Assembly (NCBI GenBank): GCA_031383555.1
Contig: JANMZR010000090.1
Span: forward strand, 1 to 16,204
Direction: 5' to 3'
DNA length: 16,204 nt
Origin: JANMZR01 sp031383555
GTDB taxonomy: Bacteria; Bacteroidota; Bacteroidia; Cytophagales; Spirosomataceae
Shown: positions 7,927 through 14,919 of the stretch, in pieces
Numbering within the stretch: the stretch's first letter is position 1
Layout: each line of letters starts with the position of its first letter
Notes under the pieces: generated by a model
Databases searched by the model: none
Seen by the model: the letters and a program-made list of their open reading frames with translations, nothing else
Told to the model about the DNA's origin: nothing
Position numbers and translations under genes: made by a program

Positions 7927-7940
7927 TGAATGAACATTCA
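7927..7940. promoter_or_regulatory. Palindromic operator candidate for the TetR regulator
   Basis: TGAATGAACATTCA is a perfect 6-bp inverted repeat around a 2-bp centre, the usual size and symmetry of a TetR-family dimer site. It lies upstream of the TetR gene and 23 bp before a plus-strand -7-like box. Binding is inferred from symmetry and position only. Confidence 0.5.
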
Positions 7941-7943
7941 ATG

Positions 7944-7977
7944 TTTTTACAAATATGGTAATTTACATTTGTAAAAA
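7944..7977. repeat. Inverted repeat with an embedded plus-strand -7 box
   Basis: Arms TTTTTACAAAT (7944-7954) and ATTTGTAAAAA (7967-7977) are perfect complements around 12 nt. The right part contains TACATTTG (7964-7971), a match to the Bacteroidota -7 box TAnnTTTG on the plus strand, but no TTG is placed at the expected -33 distance. The composition is too AT-rich for a normal terminator, so a protein-binding site is more likely. Confidence 0.45.
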
Positions 7978-8118
7978 AAAATATTTATGAAACTTTTTTA
8001 CTGATTATTCTAAAATGGGTTTTGAAGAAACTGCACGATTAAATTGTAAAAAAGATACAATCTTATTTATTACAGTAAATTTATTCTTGTAAACTATATC
8101 CAATGTTCAATTTACATA

Positions 8119-8943
8119 TTACAAGCGGCCAATCATTATACCAGTTTGTAAAGGGTTCTTAATCAGGTAATTATATAGTGTTTCTTCACTTATTATCACT
8201 TTCTTTTTGCTTGTTGAAGCGTGTAACAAATGTAATTTCCCTTCTTTAATTATTGCAAAACCTTGATGAGAGCAGTCTAATCCAGCGATTGAGGTGGTTA
8301 TGGCTATAATATCACCATTCTGTATTTGATTTTCAATTTCTGGTAATTCTTTCTTTGGAATGTAATAGAATTTGTATTTATTAATCGATTTTTCTGATAG
8401 TACTATCTCTTTTCTTATTTTTTCTGTGCTGGCTCTAGGGTATTTATTCCAATGTTTTGATATAAAATCAACTTGTTTTGAGTAGATTTCCCCTCCAATA
8501 TTTTTAGTTTCTAGCTTTAAAGTTTTATTTTCTTGATTGGCCGCTAACCAATCGGTCAAATAATGCAATCTAGAGCCATAACCGTCCAATTTGCCATTTC
8601 TATATCGAATTTTTGTTAATTCCTTTTTGAACGATTCGTAATCGGTGGAATTTACAATTGCCAAGCATGTTTCTACTAATGTTGAGCAATCAAATTCTTT
8701 AAGATTAATGATTAATCGTTCATTTCCATTTTGCTCTAAAGTGCCTGCACTATAAGGCCTTCCCAAAAAGTTACTTGCAATTTCTATGACTGCATCTCCT
8801 TTATTATCAGAGTTTTGGGCCTGTTTTGCTACTTTGTATATTGCTTCACTCTTATCTTGAGCCATAACATTATAACTAAGAAATAAAAATAAAGCCAATT
8901 CTAAATAAATTGGCTTTTTGACTTTGATTAAAAAAATATTCAT
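8119..8943 (-). CDS. DUF1460 (PF07313) N-acetylmuramoyl-L-alanine amidase-like protein, NlpC/P60 clan
   Basis: Taken from the ATG at 8943 (274 aa). An upstream TTG at 8958 would add five residues, but the ATG gives a clean signal peptide (about 1-28, ending VMA before Gln). Family features are a region around FLGRPYSAGTLE (59-70), the nucleophile in EFDCSTLVETC (Cys86), LDCSHQGFAI (222-231, His226 as base) and LLHASTS (239-245, His241 as probable third residue). A characterised DUF1460 member from Bacteroides (AmiA) cuts the amide between anhydro-MurNAc and the stem peptide of GlcNAc-anhydroMurNAc-peptides, and the same role in the periplasm is likely here. The gene follows the MFS carrier by 21 bp, so the two are probably cotranscribed: the amidase may free a disaccharide that the carrier imports. 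Confidence 0.88.
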   Translation of the reverse strand: MNIFLIKVKKPIYLELALFLFLSYNVMAQDKSEAIYKVAKQAQNSDNKGDAVIEIASNFLGRPYSAGTLEQNGNERLIINLKEFDCSTLVETCLAIVNSTDYESFKKELTKIRYRNGKLDGYGSRLHYLTDWLAANQENKTLKLETKNIGGEIYSKQVDFISKHWNKYPRASTEKIRKEIVLSEKSINKYKFYYIPKKELPEIENQIQNGDIIAITTSIAGLDCSHQGFAIIKEGKLHLLHASTSKKKVIISEETLYNYLIKNPLQTGIMIGRL

Positions 8944-8964
8944 TTTATTATTTTGCAACTATTA

Positions 8965-10284
8965 TTAATTTTCTTCTTTTATAACTGTAACGCTTGCAGC
9001 AGCTAAAAACATAAATATGCCCCCCATTAAGATAGCATAAATAGAATTTGAGTTAAATAAATTTTTTAATATTGGCCCACCAAGTATACCAATAGTAATT
9101 TGAGGGAAAGTGATAAAAAAGTTAAAAATCCCCATATAAACTCCCATTTTGTTCATTGGTAAATGGCTCGCTAATATTGCATAAGGCATTGCTAATATAC
9201 TTGCCCATGCAAAACCTACACCAATCATGCTTAAAATGAGCCAATTGGGGTCGGATATAAAGTATATCGATATTAGGCCAATTCCACCACAAATTAGTGA
9301 AAAAGCGTGGGTTAATTTTTTGCCAAATCTTGCTGCTATTTTTGGTAAAAATAAAGCATAAACAGCTGAAACACCATTATAAACACCAAACAGTATACCA
9401 ACCCAGTTACCAGCATCGTTGTATTCGATTGACGATTTATCGTCAATAGCCAAGCCATAAACATGATGGGCAATTGCAGGAACTGAGTAAACCCACATGC
9501 AAAAGAGAGAAATCCATGAGAAAAACTGTACAAAACCTAGTTGTAACATTGCTTTAGGCATGTTTGCAAAATCTTTAAAAATTGTACCTAGCCCTTTGTG
9601 CGCATCAGGATTTTCCACAAAACCCATTTCCTTACGTTCGGCTGGCGAATATTCTTTTGTATTAAGTACTGTCCAAAGGATAGAAAGAATAAAAACTGCT
9701 GCACCAAAATAAAAACTATATACTACATTGTCAGGTACTTGACCTTCTTCTGCTACTTTTGATATGCCAAACCATTCAGCCAAAACATAGGGAAGCCAAG
9801 AGCCAACTACTGCACCAACTCCAATTAAAGCGGTCTGAATTGAAAAGCCTAATGTATTTTGCGATTCATCCAAATTATCAGCAACTAAGGCCCTAAACGG
9901 CTCCATAGAGATGTTAAAAGATGCATCCATAAACATCAATATAACTGCTCCAACTATTACTGCTGGAAAATAACCAGCTAACGCTGATGCATTAGGCATA
10001 AATATCAATGCTGTACTTGCCAAAATTGCTCCAGCCAAAAAGAAAGGTTTCCTACGACCAAAGCGCCCCCAGGTATTATCTGAAAAATGACCAATAATTG
10101 GCTGAACAATCATACCAGTAAGAGGTGCAGCCAACCAAAACCAGCTCAAATGCTCTACGTCGGCGCCAAAAGTTTGTAAAATTCTTGATGCATTGCCATT
10201 TTGAAGGGCAAAACCAAATTGAATTCCAAGGAATCCAATACTCATATTTATTATTTGGGAAAGGGATAATAGGGGTTTTTTCAT
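8965..10284 (-). CDS. MFS sugar transporter of SLC45/GPH-like type
   Basis: A 439-residue inner-membrane carrier with about twelve hydrophobic helices. The loop after helix 2 reads GHFSDNTWGRFGRRKPF (65-81) and helix 4 contains DASFNISMEPFRALVAD (120-136), both characteristic of the sucrose/maltose SLC45-like MFS group. A long cytoplasmic loop near the middle (about 206-242) is normal. Proteins of this type in Bacteroidota are commonly proton-coupled maltose/maltodextrin importers and lie near GH13 genes, as here. Directly downstream is the DUF1460 amidase, which raises the alternative that the substrate is a cell-wall disaccharide. It is probably the first gene of the two-gene operon. No clear TTG/TAnnTTTG promoter was found in the 176-bp upstream gap. 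Confidence 0.9.
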   Translation of the reverse strand: MKKPLLSLSQIINMSIGFLGIQFGFALQNGNASRILQTFGADVEHLSWFWLAAPLTGMIVQPIIGHFSDNTWGRFGRRKPFFLAGAILASTALIFMPNASALAGYFPAVIVGAVILMFMDASFNISMEPFRALVADNLDESQNTLGFSIQTALIGVGAVVGSWLPYVLAEWFGISKVAEEGQVPDNVVYSFYFGAAVFILSILWTVLNTKEYSPAERKEMGFVENPDAHKGLGTIFKDFANMPKAMLQLGFVQFFSWISLFCMWVYSVPAIAHHVYGLAIDDKSSIEYNDAGNWVGILFGVYNGVSAVYALFLPKIAARFGKKLTHAFSLICGGIGLISIYFISDPNWLILSMIGVGFAWASILAMPYAILASHLPMNKMGVYMGIFNFFITFPQITIGILGGPILKNLFNSNSIYAILMGGIFMFLAAASVTVIKEEN

Positions 10285-10414
10285 AAGTTTTATATTGATT
10301 TTTTTATCGCATAATTATTTGTATTACAGATCATTAATGGTATTTTGCTATTTTGTTTATATATAGTTAGTTATGTTTAGTTAGGATACTGGTAAATTAT
10401 CATTTTATCTTGCT

Positions 10415-10446
10415 CGGTGTGGTTGGTGGGGACACCAACTACGGCG
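10415..10446. repeat. GC-rich REP-like hairpin
   Basis: GTTGGTG (10422-10428) and CACCAAC (10433-10439) form a perfect 7-bp stem with a 4-nt loop. The pairing extends outward through CGGTGT and ACGGCG with two wobble pairs and one mismatch, giving a stem of about 14 positions. The element stands out as GC-rich in very AT-rich intergenic DNA, 14 bp past the stop codon of the membrane-protein gene. It lacks a U-tract on either strand, so it is not a canonical terminator; a dispersed palindromic (REP-like) element is more likely, but only one copy is in the window. Confidence 0.5.
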
Positions 10447-10460
10447 TCAGAAATTTATCT

Positions 10461-10907
10461 CTAAGCCAATTTTTTCTCAATAATTAGTAATTGATAATTT
10501 TTACGTAATATATTTACGATGTATAAAAGCAATAAAAATATTATTAAGAATACCCAAAATAGCTGTTCATTTCTTACTGCTAAAAGTCCTATTAAACTTA
10601 AAATTGAAGGAACTATTAAAATTATAATTTGAATAATTGAATTTATTATGCCCAAAAACCATATCATTTTTGATTTCTTCAAAATATACATAAAACATAT
10701 ATAAAGAACATTAATAATATTAAAAACGAATATTAAAAAATACACAAATGATTCTCCATTATAAAAAAACCTTTTGAAAGAATCATTTTCTTCGTTTACC
10801 ATTAATACATAAATTATTAGTGAAATTAATAAAGAGAAAATGAGAGATGGAATATATAAAAAAATCAAATCTCCAATCAATGAATTTCTTCGATATGTTA
10901 TATTCAT
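10461..10907 (-). CDS. Small four-helix membrane protein of unknown function
   Basis: A 148-residue, very hydrophobic protein not recognised as any family. Four probable transmembrane segments lie at about 12-37, 53-76, 82-110 and 116-134, with short polar loops and a basic C-terminus (RKNYQLLIIEKK). There are no conserved enzymatic motifs. It begins 46 bp after the stop of the alpha-amylase gene on the same strand, so it may be cotranscribed with it. The gene is as AT-rich as the intergenic DNA, which lowers coding certainty slightly, but the regular helix-loop pattern and good ATG support a real gene. Confidence 0.65.
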   Translation of the reverse strand: MNITYRRNSLIGDLIFLYIPSLIFSLLISLIIYVLMVNEENDSFKRFFYNGESFVYFLIFVFNIINVLYICFMYILKKSKMIWFLGIINSIIQIIILIVPSILSLIGLLAVRNEQLFWVFLIIFLLLLYIVNILRKNYQLLIIEKKLA

Positions 10908-10953
10908 GATAATTTATTCTCAAGTTGTGAATTAAACTGAAATTATAATTAAT

Positions 10954-12786
10954 TTACTTCAACTCAAAAACATAAACCGAATTCGCTGCCAATTCAATGT
11001 CTATTCTACCTTCCACCATTTTGGCTTTGGTTTTTGGGTTTAAAAATTTATCTGTTATGTTTTGCGATATATTTATAATATAGGCAGTTTTTAATGCCTC
11101 ATAAGGAATATTTATGTTTGTTTTATAAGAATATTTTTGGTCAAAATTATAAACAAACAATAGTTTTTGACCTTCAATATATCTCAAATAGCTGTAAACC
11201 TTCTTTTTATCAGCGTTTGGGTAGTTGTTGGCATATTGCAAATCGTAAAATTTGCCAAATTCAATGGCTTCATTATTTTTCACAAAATGAAACAGATTTT
11301 TATAAAAACTTTGCAATGATTTTTGCTCTGCTGTGAGCCCAGCGCCATCAAATTTGCCGCCGTTCATCCAAGCTTGTTGGCTTTTTACTCCCCAAAAATC
11401 AAACATGGTGGTACGTCCATCCTTTTTACCAAAGCCTTCAGCTTCCATTCCAGTTTCACCAAATTCTTGTCCAAAAAACAATAATAAAGGGCCAGTATGC
11501 AAAGTGGCTGACAAAACCATGGCTGGTATTGCCTTTTTAGGGTCTTTGGCAAAAAAATCTGAGGCAATCCGTTGCTCGTCATGGTTTTCCAAAAATCGTA
11601 ACATATTGGCTGATATTTCACCTGATTCATTTTGCCAAACTTTCGTAATATCGCTGACATTAGCCTCTGATTTCTCCTCAATCAACCTTCTCAAAGCATC
11701 ATAAAGACCAACTTTGTCATATAAATAGTCGAACCCACCTTTTTTTACATAATTTGTATATTCCTTTGGATTATAAATTTCAGCAATAAATTTTATTTCC
11801 TTATTTAGGTCCTTTGTTTTAGGTATTGCATAGGCCCAAAACTCAACAGGCACCATTTCGGCCATATCACACCTAAATCCATCAACACCTTTGTTTGCCC
11901 AATAGCTTAAAATATCTGCCATTTTTTGCCATGTATTAGGAATTGGGAGAAAGTGTTTTGATTTGTTATTCAGAATATTAACCCCATAATTAAGCTTTAC
12001 TGTTTCATACCAATCATTTATATTCGGTTCGGCCTTAAATACATCATTTCCAGTCACTTTGGCAGGTTTTTCTTCATAAAAACTATTTTGTGGAATGGCC
12101 GGAACTACTCCCTCTGGAACAATAAAATCTAGGCCTGGCAAATAATAAAAGTTATTTTGTGGATCAAAAATCACATCATTTTTATCATTTATACCAAAGT
12201 CAAGCTCCGGTTTCACATCAGAATGATACACCCGTGCTACATGATTAGGCACAAAATCTATAATTAACTTCAACCCAACCTTATGAATTCGATCACGCAT
12301 AGCCTCAAATTCGGCCATTCTGTTCAAAGGATTTATGGCAAAGTTGGGATTTACATCATAATAGTCTTTAATGGCAAATGCTGAGCCAGCTCGCCCTTTA
12401 ACGATGGCTGGATGATCATTTGGAATTCCAATAGCTGTATGGTCAACCAAACTGGCAGATTCCAAAACTCCCATCACCCAAATATGGGTATAACCAAAAT
12501 CTTTAATAACTTTTAATGCAATGTCATCGAAATCTGCAAATTTACCACAGCCATTCTCAATTTCACTTCCATTTACCTTATTAGTGCTATTTTTATTGCC
12601 CCATAATTGAGCCGTAACTTGATAGATGATTAATTTATCTGAATTTTTCCCCACGATTACTTTTTTCGATTTAATAATTTTTGATTGATTAACTTTTTTA
12701 TTTACAACTTTCTTTTGTGAAAATACCGAAAAATTTATAATACAAAACAAAAATAGAAAATTTGTGTATTTGTTATTTGATTGCAT
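10954..12786 (-). CDS. Secreted GH13 alpha-amylase-family enzyme
   Basis: Taken from the ATG at 12786 (610 aa). An in-frame ATG at 12816 exists, but the signal peptide (MQSNN..., ending SVFSQ at about 24) starts at the later one, and the upstream -7-like box would leave almost no leader for the first. After a Lys-rich linker (about 25-50) comes a (beta/alpha)8 amylase domain with all GH13 regions: region I DFVPNH at 177-182, region II GFRCD (nucleophile Asp307), region III FIAEIYN (acid/base Glu336) and region IV FLENHD (Asp403). A beta-rich C-terminal domain (about 500-610) ends the protein. It should hydrolyse alpha-1,4-glucans outside the cytoplasm. It is divergent from the second GH13 gene and near the sugar MFS carrier, consistent with maltodextrin use. 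Exact specificity cannot be assigned. Confidence 0.93.
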   Translation of the reverse strand: MQSNNKYTNFLFLFCIINFSVFSQKKVVNKKVNQSKIIKSKKVIVGKNSDKLIIYQVTAQLWGNKNSTNKVNGSEIENGCGKFADFDDIALKVIKDFGYTHIWVMGVLESASLVDHTAIGIPNDHPAIVKGRAGSAFAIKDYYDVNPNFAINPLNRMAEFEAMRDRIHKVGLKLIIDFVPNHVARVYHSDVKPELDFGINDKNDVIFDPQNNFYYLPGLDFIVPEGVVPAIPQNSFYEEKPAKVTGNDVFKAEPNINDWYETVKLNYGVNILNNKSKHFLPIPNTWQKMADILSYWANKGVDGFRCDMAEMVPVEFWAYAIPKTKDLNKEIKFIAEIYNPKEYTNYVKKGGFDYLYDKVGLYDALRRLIEEKSEANVSDITKVWQNESGEISANMLRFLENHDEQRIASDFFAKDPKKAIPAMVLSATLHTGPLLLFFGQEFGETGMEAEGFGKKDGRTTMFDFWGVKSQQAWMNGGKFDGAGLTAEQKSLQSFYKNLFHFVKNNEAIEFGKFYDLQYANNYPNADKKKVYSYLRYIEGQKLLFVYNFDQKYSYKTNINIPYEALKTAYIINISQNITDKFLNPKTKAKMVEGRIDIELAANSVYVFELK

Positions 12787-12831
12787 ATAAACTATACTTT
12801 TTAAAGAAAAAATCATATTTTTTTAATTTCA

Positions 12832-12839
12832 CAAAGGTA
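12832..12839 (-). promoter_or_regulatory. -7-like box upstream of the minus-strand GH13 gene
   Basis: The minus strand reads TACCTTTG, a match to TAnnTTTG, 45 bp before the ATG at 12786. The nearest upstream TTG is 30 nt away, outside the usual 17-23 range, so this is only a partial promoter match. Confidence 0.35.
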
Positions 12840-12916
12840 GTAATCATTTTTATGTTGCCTGAAAAAAAACAATTAAATTGCAGAATAAATGATTAATCAA
12901 TTTTATAAAAAATTCT

Positions 12917-14818
12917 ATGAAAAACATTGCAAAAATTTTACTTTTCCAGCTTGTAATCTCAAATATTTTAGCACAAACACCTGCAATTAAGCGCATTGAC
13001 CCCACCAATTGGTATATAGGAATGAAAAATCCGAAGCTCCAATTATTGATATATGGGCAATTAATTGGCGATTGTGAGGTTAGCCTAAGTTACCCTGGCG
13101 TAAAGTTAATTGAGAAAAAAGTTGTTGAAAATCCTAATTATTTGTTTTTAGATTTAGAAATTGCTCCAAATACACAACCTGGTAAATTTAATATTAATCT
13201 ATCGAAACTTATTTTTATTCCAAAAGGGAAAAAGAAAAAGTTGGTCGCCACACCTATTAATTTAACTTATTCTTATGAATTAAAACAAAGAACCGCCAAA
13301 CCACAAACTATCAATTCTTCAGATTTAGTTTATTTGGTTTTACCAGATCGCTTTTCAAACGGTGACCCTTCCAACGATAAATTTGCTACAATGGCTGATA
13401 CCGTTTGCGATAGAAAAAATCCATTTGCAAGGCATGGAGGTGATTTGCAGGGAGTTATCAATCATTTGGATTATATAAAAGACTTAGGAGTTACCACCAT
13501 TTGGCTTAATCCCGTCACCGAAAATGACCAGCCACAGACCTACGAAGTTGGCAATATGCGTTCCGCCTATCATGGTTACGGCTTTACTGACCATTATAAT
13601 GTAGATCGGCGTTTAGGCGGAAATACTACCTATTTGAAAATGGTAGACGCTGCTCATGCCAAAGGTTTGAAGGTAATTGAGGATAATGTGTATAATCATG
13701 CTGGTAAAAATCATTGGTTTTTGCGTGATTTGCCTATGAAAAACTGGTTGAACCAATGGGATAAATATACCAATACAAGCTATAGGGAAGAACCGAATTT
13801 GGATCCATACGCTGCTAAAATTGATAAAGATGAAATGTTGAATGGTTGGTTTGTACCCTTTTTACCGGATTTGAATCAGAAAAACGAATTTGTATCTAAC
13901 TATCTAATTCAGAATGCTTTATGGAAAGTAGAGTATTTCAACTTAGATGGTTGGCGTATTGATACTTACCAATATAACGATCCAGACTTTTTAACAAAAA
14001 GTAATAACTCACTGTTGGAAGAATATCCCAATATGTTTATAACTGCAGAAAATGCCGTGCATGATGTAATTACACAGGCCTATTACACAAATAATAATAT
14101 TAATTTACCTTTTAAAGGCAATGTACCTTCTGCCAATGACTTTACTTTAGCCGAAAAAATGATACAATCGGTGAATGAAAAACTAGATTGGGGTAAAGGC
14201 TTCAATAAAGTGTATGCTACTTTGGTACAAGATATTTTGTATAAAAGGCCTGATTTAAACCTTACTTTTTTGGATAATCATGATCAGGATAGGTTTTTTT
14301 CACAAGTAGGCGAAGATTTGAATAAATATAAATTGGCAATTACGATGTTACTTACCACCCGTGGTGTACCTCAATTATATTACGGGACAGAAAACTTGAC
14401 CAAAAACTTTAAGAACCCATCAGATGCCGAAGTTCGTAAAGATTTCGAAGGTGGATTTGCTGGTGATGCGGTAAATAAATTCATGGAAACAGGTAGAACA
14501 GACAGAGAAAATGAAGCTTTTAATTTCGTGAAAAAATTGGCCAATTATCGAAAAAATACACCGGCCTTACATTCTGGAACGCTGCTTCAATTTATGCCAA
14601 AGGAAGGTTTTTATGTGTATTTTAGGAAAAATAAGGATAAAACTGTAATGGTAATACTTAGCCAAAATACTGAAAGCAAGAAAATAGATTTATCGAGATA
14701 TTCAGAAGGAATAGGCTCATTTACAAAGGGTTACGATATACTTACCGAACGTTCATTCGAATTAAATTCTGCTTTAGAAGTGCCAAGTATGGCTGAGTTT
14801 GTGTTGGAGTTGAGGTAG
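12917..14818 (+). CDS. Secreted cyclomaltodextrinase/neopullulanase-like GH13 enzyme
   Basis: A 633-residue protein with a signal peptide (about 1-20, ending LAQ). Its N-terminal beta domain (about 22-122, beginning IKRIDPTNWYIGMKNPKLQL) is typical of bacterial cyclomaltodextrinases. The GH13 barrel shows region I DNVYNH (256-261), region II GWRID (nucleophile Asp349), region III FITAEN (acid/base Glu378) and region IV FLDNHD (Asp456), followed by a C-terminal beta domain (about 550-633). All catalytic residues are present. Region III is AEN, where many neopullulanases have GEx, so specificity may differ. It should cut cyclic or linear maltodextrins in the periplasm, complementing the divergent amylase and the MFS carrier. 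No clear promoter was seen in the 130-bp gap to the other GH13 gene. Confidence 0.93.
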   Translation: MKNIAKILLFQLVISNILAQTPAIKRIDPTNWYIGMKNPKLQLLIYGQLIGDCEVSLSYPGVKLIEKKVVENPNYLFLDLEIAPNTQPGKFNINLSKLIFIPKGKKKKLVATPINLTYSYELKQRTAKPQTINSSDLVYLVLPDRFSNGDPSNDKFATMADTVCDRKNPFARHGGDLQGVINHLDYIKDLGVTTIWLNPVTENDQPQTYEVGNMRSAYHGYGFTDHYNVDRRLGGNTTYLKMVDAAHAKGLKVIEDNVYNHAGKNHWFLRDLPMKNWLNQWDKYTNTSYREEPNLDPYAAKIDKDEMLNGWFVPFLPDLNQKNEFVSNYLIQNALWKVEYFNLDGWRIDTYQYNDPDFLTKSNNSLLEEYPNMFITAENAVHDVITQAYYTNNNINLPFKGNVPSANDFTLAEKMIQSVNEKLDWGKGFNKVYATLVQDILYKRPDLNLTFLDNHDQDRFFSQVGEDLNKYKLAITMLLTTRGVPQLYYGTENLTKNFKNPSDAEVRKDFEGGFAGDAVNKFMETGRTDRENEAFNFVKKLANYRKNTPALHSGTLLQFMPKEGFYVYFRKNKDKTVMVILSQNTESKKIDLSRYSEGIGSFTKGYDILTERSFELNSALEVPSMAEFVLELR

Positions 14819-14885
14819 AGTATTTATATATATTGTTTTATTGGCTCCTAACTATTGATAATTGATAACTGATTCTATATATTGC

Positions 14886-14910
14886 AAAAATAAAAATAAA
14901 AATAAAAAAT
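14886..14910 (+). repeat. A-rich hexamer tandem repeat in the leader of the S51 gene
   Basis: Three perfect AAAAAT units (14886-14903) are followed by a fourth with one extra A (14904-14910), ending nine bases before the ATG at 14920. Copy-number change here would alter the leader but not the reading frame. It may simply be an A-rich translation enhancer of the kind common in Bacteroidota. Confidence 0.5.
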
Positions 14911-14919
14911 ATATCTAAA

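Larger units (their letters stand above)
7813..8118. other. 306-bp gene-free regulatory region
   Basis: This stretch separates the TetR gene from the end of the DUF1460 gene. It is strongly AT-rich and contains an operator-like palindrome (7927-7940), an 11-bp-arm inverted repeat (7944-7977) and a plus-strand TAnnTTTG box inside that repeat. The only reading frames downstream of the box are tiny: five codons from an ATG at 7987 and 25 codons at 8015-8092. Neither resembles a known protein. No RNA gene was recognised. Confidence 0.6.

Noticed and set aside
7944..7977. Inverted repeat as a terminator of the DUF1460 transcript
   Set aside because: The stem is almost entirely A/T and about 140 bp past the stop codon; a site for protein binding fits better.
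8015..8092. 25-codon plus-strand frame in the TetR upstream region, and a five-codon frame from an ATG at 7987 that becomes a hydrophobic 18-residue peptide if one T is added to the T-run
   Set aside because: Both are too short and composition-neutral to call as genes, and the second needs an assumed frameshift. They are mentioned only as part of the regulatory region.
8944..8958. TTG start at 8958 for the DUF1460 gene
   Set aside because: It adds five polar residues before a good signal peptide, whereas the ATG at 8943 gives a standard exported start.
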